Source of the DNA: M55B111 sp964614065
Lineage (GTDB): Bacteria; Bipolaricaulota; Bipolaricaulia; M55B111
Assembly (NCBI GenBank): GCA_964614065.1
Contig: CAZTJJ010000035.1
Coordinates: 1 to 14,074 of the forward strand
Direction: 5' to 3'
DNA length: 14,074 bases
The notes beneath the pieces were generated by a model that saw only the letters and a program-made list of their open reading frames with translations, did not search any database and was not told the origin of the DNA. The position numbers and the translations under genes are program-made. This document shows positions 1 through 7,800 of this stretch, one piece after another. The stretch's first letter is position 1. Each line of letters opens with the position of its first letter.

Positions 1-954
1 TTTTTTATCGGCGGGGCTCCCAATAAACCACAAGGAATCAGGAAATTAAACCTAATCTCAACAAAGATAACCACCGTCAAACGTTCAACTTCGCTTAACG
101 TAGATGAAGATTACTTATCATATCCGAAAGTTATCCAGTTTCCCACCGAAAGCGGATCTAACGCCCACGGTTTTTACTACCCCGCAACCAACAAAGAATT
201 CAAAGGTCCGAAGGACGAGCTACCACCGTTGATAGTTATAAGCCACGGGGGGCCAACGTCGGCTACAAATGACGCCCTTTCTTTCAATGTACAATACTGG
301 ACTAGCCGTGGTTTTGCAGTATTTGACGTTAATTACCGCGGCAGTACCGGGTTTAGCCGAAGATTTCGTAACTTGTTGTACGACAACTGGGGGCGATTCG
401 ATGTTGAAGATTGCGCAGCCGGCGCAGAGTTTTTAGCCGAAAAGGAATGGGTAGATAAGAGTAGACTAATCATCCGAGGCGGCAGTGCAGGGGGGTATAC
501 GACTCTAGCGGCATTAACCTTCAAAGACACTTTTAACGCTGGAGCAAGCTACTTCGGAGTAAGCAACCCCGTAACACTAACAGAACACACCCATAAATTT
601 GAGTCCAGATATCTGGACAAGTTAATAGGTCCTTACCCCGAGGACGAATATTTGTACACAAAAAGATCCCCCCTGAACCATGCAGAGAATCTCACCTCCC
701 CGGTGATTTTTCTACAAGGCGAGGAAGACAAGGTCGTCCCACCGGAACAGGCCGAATTGATGTACAACTCATTAAAAACCAGAGGAATTCCGACCGCTTA
801 TCTATTGTTTCCAAACGAGCAACATGGTTTTCGACAGGAACAAAACATTAAAAGGGCTCAGGAGGCCGAATTATACTTTTACTCCCAAATATTTGACTTC
901 GAACTTTCAGAGGAGATAGATCCAATCACTATATCCAACATGGACAAGCTCTAA
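1..954 (+). CDS. S9 family serine peptidase (prolyl oligopeptidase / acylaminoacyl-peptidase type), C-terminal part, 5' truncated
   Basis: The frame is open from base 1 to the TAA at 952-954, giving 318 residues; the N-terminus and probably a beta-propeller lie outside the window. The visible part is the alpha/beta-hydrolase domain of peptidase family S9, which cleaves short peptides. Seen directly (numbering from base 1): the oxyanion-side HGGP motif near residue 82, the nucleophile elbow GGSAGGY with Ser162, a likely acid Asp243 in EEDKVVPPEQ, and the catalytic His275 in EQHGF, in the order expected for S9. The YRGSTGF block before the nucleophile is also typical. The TTG at 229 is internal and not a credible start, because homologous sequence continues upstream of it. 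No terminator is evident before the next gene, 67 bp downstream on the same strand. Whether it is S9A, B or C cannot be decided without the propeller. Confidence 0.93.
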   Translation, partial: FFIGGAPNKPQGIRKLNLISTKITTVKRSTSLNVDEDYLSYPKVIQFPTESGSNAHGFYYPATNKEFKGPKDELPPLIVISHGGPTSATNDALSFNVQYWTSRGFAVFDVNYRGSTGFSRRFRNLLYDNWGRFDVEDCAAGAEFLAEKEWVDKSRLIIRGGSAGGYTTLAALTFKDTFNAGASYFGVSNPVTLTEHTHKFESRYLDKLIGPYPEDEYLYTKRSPLNHAENLTSPVIFLQGEEDKVVPPEQAELMYNSLKTRGIPTAYLLFPNEQHGFRQEQNIKRAQEAELYFYSQIFDFELSEEIDPITISNMDKL

Positions 955-1021
955 AGGAACCTAATAACCAGGAACCTAAATGATCAGCCTTCAGGTCATG
1001 ACCGGAGAAGAAAGATAACTC

Positions 1022-2590
1022 ATGACATTAAGATCAGAAGGTTTTTTGAGTCTCGGCAAAACAATTGTAGGAATTCTGGTCATCACAGTGATTATTGCTG
1101 CGGTGATGCTATATTTCTCCAAGCAATTCACACCCATCAAGTACGAATTTAACCCAGAAAATGCTTACGTATACACGTTTCATCAAGATTTATATACAGT
1201 AAACTACACCGGGGAGCCGCAAAAACACGTTACTCTATTAAAAAAAGGCTTCCACCCCCTATGCCTACTGGGGTGTCATAGATCGGTTAATAGTGCTGAA
1301 ATCCGTAACTCAATTGTGCATAACTTCCATAAACAAGAAGACAAATCATCTCCACCATATATATATCTCCACGCGGGGGATTCAGTTTCGATACAGTTGA
1401 ATTTAGGTGCAGGAAATAAAATCCAGGATAGGTTTCCCTACACTAACAAAGTAATTGTGGATCTCAAAGACAGCTCTAAGCAAAACAAACTTCAAATCTC
1501 TGCTAAGGGCTACACCTATGCCCAAAAAAAGATAACCAACGGCAATCTCGAACCCACAACAGTTACATTTTCCTTCGCTCAAGAATTCGGCAAATACTCC
1601 GTTTACACGCTTGCTCATCCTTACTTCATCAAGCAAGTTACCTTCGGCCTCTCCGATCAATCTCTACAGAGGATGGCTTTAAGACAAATAAATGTTTATT
1701 TATCGCGCTCTGGTTACCTCACACAATTAAACAACTTCAAAGCTCTGCTTAACGAAACCCAGATAGGCAAGCCGGGCAATGAAGAACAAAATTTATTAGA
1801 AGCTCTAAGTTCTGTTTCGTTGCTTGATCCATACTCACCAGAATTGAACTTGCTTAGAGCAAAAATATACTTCAAGGTTCAGAATTACACTCAGGCTCTG
1901 AGCCAAGTTGAGTTAGGAATAGACAAACAAAGGAAATATTCTATGTTCCTTAAAAAAGAAACAAAATTAACCGAATTACAGAAGTTCCGGGCCTACACTG
2001 CAAAGAATCTACAGAACTGGGATCTGGCAATTAAGTCAATGAAGGAATCCACTCCAAATATTGACCGAGACTTTCTATCAAAAGTTTACCTTCTCAAATA
2101 CACTGAAACTGCCGAGAACAGGGACTTTTATCAAGCGCTGCGGCAGGCTCTGTTACACTACAAAGAAACGCCCAGATTTACTTTATCAACCCTAAGAACA
2201 TTCACAAAGAAGGATAAATTTCTACATAAAGCCTTGGCTATCCTCAACCAAGATATCTTCAAAAGGCAAAAAGACACAATCCAACTTAAATCAGGAGAGG
2301 TAATATCGAATTACATTGTATTTTTAACCAAATCACTGTTAAATTATTGGATGGACACACCCGATTCGTTATCTGCTGCACTTGAACTAGCAAACGAGTC
2401 AGAGCAATTTGCCGAAAGCAACGAACAGGAAGCCTTAACAAAGGCAGTCCAAAGCCTGATATATTTCTCTCAAGGCGTAGCAAATGAAAAGGCCGCCCAA
2501 TACAAAAAATCTGCAATGGATTACTTTGCGCAGTACACCAAACTGTACGCAGACTGGGAGTCAGCACTTCAGGCGGCTATCAATCAATAA
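1022..2590 (+). CDS. Membrane-anchored protein of unknown function with TPR-like repeats
   Basis: This 522-residue protein is not one I recognise. The start ATG follows a GGAGAAG ribosome site by about 12 bases. One hydrophobic helix at residues 14-33, preceded by Lys/Arg, suggests a single N-terminal anchor with the rest outside the cytoplasm. Residues about 110-210 look beta-rich (alternating hydrophobic/polar strands, e.g. PPYIYLHAGDSVSIQLNL). Residues about 265-350 contain paired helices with TPR character (SPELNLLRAKIYFKVQNYTQAL, then a second A-helix/B-helix pair), and the last 60 residues again look helical and TPR-like. TPRs usually mediate protein-protein contacts, so a scaffold or envelope-complex role is possible but is only inference. 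It lies 67 bp after the peptidase gene on the same strand and could be co-transcribed with it. Confidence 0.75.
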   Translation: MTLRSEGFLSLGKTIVGILVITVIIAAVMLYFSKQFTPIKYEFNPENAYVYTFHQDLYTVNYTGEPQKHVTLLKKGFHPLCLLGCHRSVNSAEIRNSIVHNFHKQEDKSSPPYIYLHAGDSVSIQLNLGAGNKIQDRFPYTNKVIVDLKDSSKQNKLQISAKGYTYAQKKITNGNLEPTTVTFSFAQEFGKYSVYTLAHPYFIKQVTFGLSDQSLQRMALRQINVYLSRSGYLTQLNNFKALLNETQIGKPGNEEQNLLEALSSVSLLDPYSPELNLLRAKIYFKVQNYTQALSQVELGIDKQRKYSMFLKKETKLTELQKFRAYTAKNLQNWDLAIKSMKESTPNIDRDFLSKVYLLKYTETAENRDFYQALRQALLHYKETPRFTLSTLRTFTKKDKFLHKALAILNQDIFKRQKDTIQLKSGEVISNYIVFLTKSLLNYWMDTPDSLSAALELANESEQFAESNEQEALTKAVQSLIYFSQGVANEKAAQYKKSAMDYFAQYTKLYADWESALQAAINQ

Positions 2591-2768
2591 TACCTTGGTG
2601 CATCCCTTGTCCTCGCAACGAATTTATATGTGCAAAACGACAAGGTAAGTCTAAAAGCGGAAATAACACCGAAATTGAAGGGTTCTGTAACGTTGCTCAT
2701 TAAACTGCTCTGTTTGCACAACTGTAGAACAAGTGATAACTTTATAAAAATATGTAACTCTCAATAAC

Positions 2769-3455
2769 ATGAACATACCAAAGATTCAAAATTTTTTCGA
2801 CCTGTCTAAGACCGATTACGCGTATATCTACGAAGATATCGAGTATCCTTGGGAAGTAATTAACAAGTTAGAAGACATTCTCACAGAGAAACTGACCAGT
2901 GATATACAGGGTAGTGTATCTTCCAAGGCATACGTGGGGAAGGAAGTTTTTATTGGATCAGGATCAAGGGTAGAACCCGGCGCAACTATTATGGGCCCGG
3001 CTATTATTGGATCTGGTTGTCTCATAAGGAGTGGCGCTTATATTCGTCAAAATGTAATCGTGGGAAACAATGTGACTATCGGCCACAGTACTGAAATTAA
3101 AAATAGTCTACTACACAACCAAGCAGAAATTCCCCATTTTTCGTATGTGGGTGATTCAGTAATAGGGTGGAATGCCCATCTAGGTGCGGGGGTAAAGATC
3201 TCCAATCTGAAGGTCACCCGTGAGTCGATAATAGTTCATCTAAAAGACGGGGACATAGATACTGGACTAAGAAAGTTTGGTTGCTTACTGGGGGATCAGT
3301 CCGAAATTGGCTGCAACTCAGTAATCAACCCAGGCACTCTTATAGGTAAACGCACTTTATCCACGGCCAACGTCTCGTTAAAAGGTTATTATTCTCCAGA
3401 TACGTTCGTCAAACTACGACAAGATACCCAAGAAACAAAGCGATTTCACAAATAG
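2769..3455 (+). CDS. GlmU-like left-handed beta-helix (hexapeptide repeat) protein, stand-alone
   Basis: 228 residues. After a helical N-terminal segment (FFDLSKTDYAYIYEDIEYPWEVINKLEDIL, residues 9-38), residues about 47-200 are hexapeptide repeats ([LIV]-G-x4: VGKEVFIGSGSRVEPGATI, IIGSGCLIRSGAYI, VIVGNNVTIG), the trimeric left-handed beta-helix of acyl- and nucleotidyl-transferases. The block IGHSTEIKNSLL ... IPHFSYVGDSVIG ... LGAGVKISNL resembles the acetyltransferase half of GlmU, with His123 in the place of its catalytic histidine. No nucleotidyltransferase domain is fused to it. The glmM start is 14 bp downstream, so a role in GlcN-1-P acetylation or UDP-sugar synthesis is likely but unproven. 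The ATG has no clear SD; it was chosen because the N-terminal WEV segment looks like family sequence. Alternative: a sugar O-acetyltransferase. Confidence 0.82.
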   Translation: MNIPKIQNFFDLSKTDYAYIYEDIEYPWEVINKLEDILTEKLTSDIQGSVSSKAYVGKEVFIGSGSRVEPGATIMGPAIIGSGCLIRSGAYIRQNVIVGNNVTIGHSTEIKNSLLHNQAEIPHFSYVGDSVIGWNAHLGAGVKISNLKVTRESIIVHLKDGDIDTGLRKFGCLLGDQSEIGCNSVINPGTLIGKRTLSTANVSLKGYYSPDTFVKLRQDTQETKRFHK

Positions 3456-3469
3456 GTAGGGAGGACCCC

Positions 3470-4804
3470 TTGAGTTTATTCGGTACTGACGGAATCCGAG
3501 GAGTTGCCAACAAAGATTTAACCCCCTCATTGGCTACAAAATTGGGAAAGTCTCTCCATCTATTTACAAACGAGGGAGATCGGATTCTTATTGGTAGAGA
3601 CACCAGACGCTCAGGTCCCATGCTTGCACACGCACTTGCTTCAGGTATATCTTCTATAGGAAGAAACGCCCTGTTTCTTGGAATTATACCTACACCTGCT
3701 GTTCCATTGTTATTGGATCAGTTGTGCGCAGAAGTTGGAATAATGATATCAGCGTCCCATAACCTTGCTCAAGACAACGGGATAAAGTTCTTCGATGCAG
3801 ACGGGTTTAAGTTTTCTCGCCGGGCAGAAAAAAGGGTTGAAGAATTTGTGGAAAATCAAAGTACCTGTGCTTCTTCCTGGGAAGAAATAGGTACTACAGA
3901 TAACCCTTCCAACCCATCCGAACTATATTTCACTTTAATAAAGCAGAAGTTTCCTGGAAGTCTTCCAAATCTCGAAGGGCTGCATGTGGGCGTTGATTGT
4001 GCCCATGGTGCAACTTATCAAGTAGCTCCAGATGTGTTATCTAATCTTGGTGCTACCATTACAACGATTGGTACACATCCAACCGGGGAGAACATCAATC
4101 GGGACTGCGGCTCTACGAATCTTAAAAATTTACAAAGACTAATACTCTCCCAGGAACTAGATTTGGGAATTGCCTTCGACGGCGATGGCGACAGAGTTTT
4201 GTTAATAGACGAAAATGGCGAAGTAGTTGACGGTGACAGGATACTATTTATTGCGGCGGATTGGTTTTCAAACGCCGATAAGTTGAAGCCGAATGTGGTC
4301 GTTTCTACTGTGATGAGCAATTTAGGGCTAGAAATTACGCTATCTGACTTGGGCATCGAGCTTATAAGAACTCAAGTTGGTGACAAATACGTAGCACAAG
4401 AGATGCGATCCAAAAGTGCACTCCTGGGCGGTGAACAATCCGGACACATCATTTTTTCAGAAGTAAATACCACAGGGGACGGTCTTTTAACCACGTTAAT
4501 GATTCTAAAGATTTTAATAGATTCTGGGTCCAGTCTCTCCGAACTAGGCAAAAAAATGAAAAGATACCCCCAGGTGTTAAAGAACATCTCAACAGATTGT
4601 AAGGAAGAGTTTTCGGATAACGAATGCATACTCAACAAAATAAATCACTGGGAATCCCAACTAGGAGACAAAGGCAGGATTCTGGTAAGACCTTCCGGCA
4701 CTCAAGATGTAATCAGAGTCATGGTCGAGGCCAACTCAGAAGAGACAGCAAACCAGGTTGCTTCGAACTTAGGAAGGGCCATCGACCAAGAACTCAATCA
4801 ATAG
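3470..4804 (+). CDS. glmM: Phosphoglucosamine mutase
   Basis: 444 residues, the usual GlmM length. It converts glucosamine-6-phosphate to glucosamine-1-phosphate in the cytoplasm, the step before GlmU in UDP-GlcNAc synthesis. The start is TTG, set by GGGAGG 7 bases upstream and by the diagnostic N-terminus MSLFGTDGIRG. Visible motifs: the phosphoserine loop SASHN at 94-98 (Ser96), the metal-binding DGDGDR at 237-242, the sugar-binding GEQSGH at 321-326, and the phosphate-binding loop RPSGT at 407-411. Two departures from the family are seen: SASHNLAQDNGIK has Leu where Pro is usual, and the loop reads RPSGTQD where RPSGTEP is usual. The gene follows the beta-helix gene by 14 bp and is closed by a strong terminator. 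A broader phosphohexomutase is possible, but the length and N-terminus favour GlmM. Confidence 0.95.
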   Translation: MSLFGTDGIRGVANKDLTPSLATKLGKSLHLFTNEGDRILIGRDTRRSGPMLAHALASGISSIGRNALFLGIIPTPAVPLLLDQLCAEVGIMISASHNLAQDNGIKFFDADGFKFSRRAEKRVEEFVENQSTCASSWEEIGTTDNPSNPSELYFTLIKQKFPGSLPNLEGLHVGVDCAHGATYQVAPDVLSNLGATITTIGTHPTGENINRDCGSTNLKNLQRLILSQELDLGIAFDGDGDRVLLIDENGEVVDGDRILFIAADWFSNADKLKPNVVVSTVMSNLGLEITLSDLGIELIRTQVGDKYVAQEMRSKSALLGGEQSGHIIFSEVNTTGDGLLTTLMILKILIDSGSSLSELGKKMKRYPQVLKNISTDCKEEFSDNECILNKINHWESQLGDKGRILVRPSGTQDVIRVMVEANSEETANQVASNLGRAIDQELNQ

Positions 4805-4846
4805 TGCGAAAGGGGATCACTGAAATCTACCAACACAGATCACCAA

Positions 4847-4899
4847 AATTAGCCGAGGAAACTCCAGGGCAAGCCCTGGGGAGGAATCGGCTGGTTTTT
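4847..4899 (+). terminator. Bipartite intrinsic terminator after glmM
   Basis: An outer stem pairs agccga (4851-4856) with tcggct (4887-4892), extendable by wobble pairs. An interior loop follows, then an inner stem ctccaggg / ccctgggg (4863-4870 / 4875-4882) with loop caag. The run ttttt at 4895-4899 follows directly. It lies about 45 bases after the glmM stop. The left strand of the outer stem is part of a repeat-arm sequence also found near 12212-12232. Confidence 0.6.
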
Positions 4900-4904
4900 G
4901 TCCT

Positions 4905-4989
4905 CCAGCACTCAATTCGCCCTGCTCAATTGAACTCGGAACAAATACAACACAAGTTCCGAATTGAGTACTGGACGATTGACTGCTGG
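4905..4989. repeat. Palindromic intergenic element A
   Basis: The left end CCAGCACTCAATTCG (4905-4919) is the inverted repeat of CGAATTGAGTACTGG (4960-4974) with one mismatch. An inner pair TCGGAAC (4936-4942) / GTTCCGA (4956-4962) lies inside. A second right end, ATTGACTGCTGG, follows at 4978-4989, so the right terminus appears duplicated. The 70-bp unit 4905-4974 aligns without gaps to the reverse complement of element B (12930-12999), with 13 mismatches by hand count. Confidence 0.75.
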
Positions 4990-5020
4990 GTCTTCTTTTG
5001 TAAAAGATCAAAGATAGTAG

Positions 5021-6061
5021 TTAAGATTGCTTTTCTACAAGCCCCGCACCTTGGTGCGGGGTTCTTGACTGCTCAAAACTATACAAAAAAGGATACAGAT
5101 CAAGAACCGTGATAAGTCCTGGGGCTGACTCAAGCACCTTTCGAGCTGCATTCACAGCTGCCGCCGGCGTAGCTATGTCCCCGTGGATCCCTCCCTTTAC
5201 TTCTAGCTCAATATCCGGTTCTCCTGACAACTCAACCCTGTCAACTGGTTCACCAGCATTTAAGTACATTTTCAAGGTCAAGACTATTTTCGCCTTTCCA
5301 TCAATTATCCCTTTTGCTGTCTGGTTTATGCCAATTACTTCACCAGATGAGACTTGAAAATAATCTGTAGCCATAGATTCTTCAGCAAAAACTGGTTCTA
5401 TGGTTTCCGTTACTTCAGTCAGCCGCCAACCGAGACCTGTACCGAGAAGAACAGCCGATTCCTTCAGGCCAACGTGACCACCAGACTTTTTGACCCTGGA
5501 ATTAAACTGATTTCCTGTGAGCCCAACACCGACTTTTCTTTGTAAAGGTTCTCTTCTCACACTTGCGTCCTGTATTCTAGTAACTGAGATCTTGTTTAAG
5601 GCCCGGGAAATTCCCGTAAAGGTCAGTGGAAACAAATCCATGGCGAAACCAGGATTTACACCTATCCCTAGAACTGTAACTCCGTGCTCTTTTGCCAGAG
5701 TATCAATACTATTAGCAAGGTCTTCGTCTTTCATATATGGATAGGCAAGCTCTTCAGCCGTAGATATTACATTCAAACCAGCATTAATCAACTCTTTAAT
5801 CTGAGGATATACCTGTTCTAACCGAGAGCTAGTTGAGTGGAAAGCCAATCGGCAATTGCTCGACTTCGAACTTTCCAGTCCGCTCGAAATTACTATACCG
5901 CTATCAACTTTTCGTTCAAACAAGGAACCAAGATCTTTACCAATTTTATCTTCGGCTAGATCTACTGCTTCTACTAATTTGTATGCCTTTCTATTTAAAA
6001 CCAACCGTGCAATTTCCTTTCCAATTTCCCCAACTCCATACTGAACTACATCCACCTGCAT
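5021..6061 (-). CDS. 2,4-diaminopentanoate dehydrogenase-like NAD(P)-dependent oxidoreductase (DapB fold)
   Basis: 346 residues on the minus strand. The N-terminus VVQYGVGEIGKEIARLV contains the Rossmann dinucleotide motif GxGxxG at 9-14. NAGLNVISTAEELAYP and GVNPGFAMDLFPLTF are typical of the dihydrodipicolinate-reductase-like family that includes 2,4-diaminopentanoate dehydrogenase, which deaminates that compound in oxidative ornithine breakdown. The C-terminal PGLITVLDLYPF block is close to where such proteins usually end; about 20 further residues follow and are encoded across a perfect hairpin (see 5042-5061). The ATG has AAGGAGGT 9 bases upstream. No ornithine 4,5-aminomutase or thiolase genes are adjacent, so the exact substrate (a diamino acid or other amine) is open. 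It diverges from the liv importer, which suggests amino-acid catabolism. Confidence 0.85.
   Translation of the reverse strand: MQVDVVQYGVGEIGKEIARLVLNRKAYKLVEAVDLAEDKIGKDLGSLFERKVDSGIVISSGLESSKSSNCRLAFHSTSSRLEQVYPQIKELINAGLNVISTAEELAYPYMKDEDLANSIDTLAKEHGVTVLGIGVNPGFAMDLFPLTFTGISRALNKISVTRIQDASVRREPLQRKVGVGLTGNQFNSRVKKSGGHVGLKESAVLLGTGLGWRLTEVTETIEPVFAEESMATDYFQVSSGEVIGINQTAKGIIDGKAKIVLTLKMYLNAGEPVDRVELSGEPDIELEVKGGIHGDIATPAAAVNAARKVLESAPGLITVLDLYPFLYSFEQSRTPHQGAGLVEKQS
5042..5061. repeat. Perfect 9-bp hairpin inside the 3' end of the dehydrogenase gene
   Basis: CCCCGCACC (5042-5050) and GGTGCGGGG (5053-5061) are perfect complements separated by TT. It has terminator-like stability but no clear T-run on either side (TTCTTG on plus; CTTGTAGAAAAG on minus). 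It lies within the last codons of the minus-strand gene. Confidence 0.6.
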
Positions 6062-6070
6062 ATTTTATTT

Positions 6071-6078
6071 ACCTCCTT
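6071..6078 (-). promoter_or_regulatory. Ribosome binding site of the dehydrogenase gene
   Basis: On the minus strand this reads AAGGAGGT, 9 bases before the ATG, and it fixes the start. Confidence 0.85.
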
Positions 6079-6118
6079 ATTGGTAAACCGTCGCATAGCC
6101 CGCAGAAAGTCCAATTCG

Positions 6119-6147
6119 ATTATATTACTAATAACAATAACCAAGAA
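6119..6147 (-). promoter_or_regulatory. Candidate promoter of the dehydrogenase gene
   Basis: On the minus strand a perfect -10 TATAAT (6119-6124) lies 17 bp after a weak -35 TTCTTG (6142-6147). The predicted leader is about 50 nt. Sequence-only call. Confidence 0.4.
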
Positions 6148-6302
6148 CGCCTCTAAAAGCTACAACAATTATTGAGACAAAGGAGGTAAACCAATAAGCT
6201 CTATACCTTCTATTGTTGAATTTACCAGAGGATTTATCTGACACCGGGGCTTATTTGCAAATGGTTTTACCGCTTATTAAAATATTTTAGAGTTTGTGAT
6301 AA

Positions 6303-6333
6303 TTGGTAACTCAATCTATGTATTTTATATACT
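6303..6333 (+). promoter_or_regulatory. Candidate livK promoter
   Basis: TTGGTA (6303-6308) is followed after 17 bp by TATATA (6326-6331), or after 19 bp by TATACT (6328-6333). The leader to the livK ATG would be about 70 nt. Weak evidence in AT-rich sequence. Confidence 0.3.
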
Positions 6334-6405
6334 CTGTCCTCCGGGGGTGATACTAACAAAAACGATCTGTGATGCTATCTAACTTTCAAGAAAGGAGGTA
6401 ATAGA

Positions 6406-7722
6406 ATGAACAACCTTAAGTTATCCTCGATAAGTACAATTATCGTCATTTCATTGATCTTATCATTGACTGTTTCTGTGGGTCCAGTCCAGGCTGAGTC
6501 CAAGTATATCAAATTGGGTTCTATAGAACCATTAACCGGCAGTTTGGCAGCCATGGGCGTTAGCCAACAGAATGCAATCGACATGGCCATTAAGGATATT
6601 AATGCTGCCGGAGGACCTCTAGACAAACAGATAATGCTAGTCAGGCAAGATTCACAGACAAAGCCTGCAGCTGGAGCTTCTGCGGCCCATAAGCTAATTG
6701 GGGTATCGGGAGTACCTGCAATTATCGGAGCATGTTCAAGCGGCGTCACAATTGCAATATCAGAAGTCACTATTCCCAACGGAACCGTACAGATCTCTAC
6801 AGGATCGACTTCCCCCAGAATCACCTATCTCAACGATAATGGCTTTGTTTCCAGAACCGCACCCCCAGACATTTACTGCGGTGGTGCAATGGCTATGTGG
6901 GCAATCGATCAGGGTTTCGAAACGGCCTCTACTCTCGTCGTTAATAATCCATATGGTCTAGGCCTCTCACACGCATTTGCCGATGCATTTTCCGCAGCAG
7001 GCGGAGAAATATTAAATCAAGTCGGGATTCTCAAGAATAAATCCTCGTATAGAACAGAGCTAAGGAAAGCGTTCAGCAAAGATCCAGACGTAGTAATGAA
7101 CGCTGCTTATGCAAAAGACGACATCGTCACATTGAAACAATGGTACGAACTTGGTTATCCAAACGTTTGGTTCGAAGCACCCGAAGGAAGAACTGTAGGG
7201 ATGATTGATGCACTTGGAGATATCTACAACGACTTCCCCGTAATCGATATGCATACTCCTTCAACTGAGTTCCGTGAACAATTCGCAAAAACCTACGAAG
7301 AAACATACGACAGACGGGTAGGTGTATGGACAAGACATGCATATGATGCGACCATGGCAATTGCTTTGGCAGTACAAGAAGCTGGACCTGAGTATCTAGA
7401 GGGCTCTCGAGTCGAAAAAGCTGAAATGATTAGAGATCACTTACGATCCGTAACTAATCCTCCGGGAGAAGTAGTTTCTTATCCCGATGCTTTCGAGCGC
7501 GGTAAAAAGCTACTCAATGAAGGTAAAGAAATAAACTACGAGGGGATCTCAGGGGCCGTCAACTTTACCGAGACCGGAGACGTAGTTAATGACTTCATGA
7601 TTTGGCGTGTCAAAGACGGAGAATTTGTTGAAGAGCAGAAAGTCCCAGCATCGGATATCCTGGACTTCCTAGACAAACACGGAATTATGAAAGAATACGA
7701 AGAGAGATGGGGAGAAGAATAA
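6406..7722 (+). CDS. livK: Branched-chain-amino-acid type ABC transporter, periplasmic substrate-binding protein
   Basis: 438 residues. A type I signal peptide (NNLK, then a hydrophobic stretch 9-25, cleavage likely after VQA30) directs export; there is no lipobox cysteine. The mature part begins YIKLGSIEPLTGSLAAMGVSQQNAIDMAIKDINAAGG, the classic opening of the Peripla_BP_6 / LivJ-LivK fold. The ligand-contact block GACSSGVTIAISEVTIPNGTVQISTGSTSPRIT (near residues 107-140) follows. The perfect ribosome site AAAGGAGGT 7 bases before the ATG predicts strong translation. It leads the operon livK-H-M-G-F; a hairpin downstream probably limits readthrough so that the binding protein is made in excess. 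The family binds Leu/Ile/Val but also other amino acids, amides or urea, so the substrate cannot be read from the sequence. Confidence 0.93.
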   Translation: MNNLKLSSISTIIVISLILSLTVSVGPVQAESKYIKLGSIEPLTGSLAAMGVSQQNAIDMAIKDINAAGGPLDKQIMLVRQDSQTKPAAGASAAHKLIGVSGVPAIIGACSSGVTIAISEVTIPNGTVQISTGSTSPRITYLNDNGFVSRTAPPDIYCGGAMAMWAIDQGFETASTLVVNNPYGLGLSHAFADAFSAAGGEILNQVGILKNKSSYRTELRKAFSKDPDVVMNAAYAKDDIVTLKQWYELGYPNVWFEAPEGRTVGMIDALGDIYNDFPVIDMHTPSTEFREQFAKTYEETYDRRVGVWTRHAYDATMAIALAVQEAGPEYLEGSRVEKAEMIRDHLRSVTNPPGEVVSYPDAFERGKKLLNEGKEINYEGISGAVNFTETGDVVNDFMIWRVKDGEFVEEQKVPASDILDFLDKHGIMKEYEERWGEE

Positions 7723-7740
7723 GTCTAAAACGCATCTACG

Positions 7741-7775
7741 AAGAGGAAGCTGCTCACACCGGCTTCCTCTTTTTC
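7741..7775 (+). terminator. Intrinsic terminator/attenuator between livK and livH
   Basis: The 10-bp perfect stem AAGAGGAAGC (7741-7750) / GCTTCCTCTT (7762-7771) has an 11-nt loop and is followed by further T residues. It is 18 bp after the livK stop. It probably terminates part of the transcripts, leaving more livK than permease message. Confidence 0.6.
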
Positions 7776-7800
7776 GTTTACCGATACAGGATGTGATCAA

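Larger units (their letters stand above)
6062..6405. other. Divergent intergenic region between the dehydrogenase gene and livK
   Basis: This 344-bp stretch has no credible gene. It should hold both promoters. A second AAAGGAGG at 6180-6187 is followed by no good start codon. ACCAATAAG (6190-6198) is the inverted repeat of CTTATTGGT just upstream of the minus-strand ribosome site, a possible shared operator, though a 9-bp match could be chance. Confidence 0.5.

Noticed and set aside
980..1018. 12-codon frame upstream of the TPR protein
   Set aside because: Too short to support, and no leader-peptide features such as runs of a regulated amino acid.
4624..5112. 162-codon plus-strand frame spanning the end of glmM and the intergenic region
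   Set aside because: A shadow of glmM, continuing through the terminator, element A and antisense to the dehydrogenase; no family resemblance.
6180..6280. Leader peptide after AAAGGAGG upstream of livK
   Set aside because: No ATG/GTG/TTG at proper spacing; the nearest TTG is too distant, and the 25-codon frame has no supporting feature.
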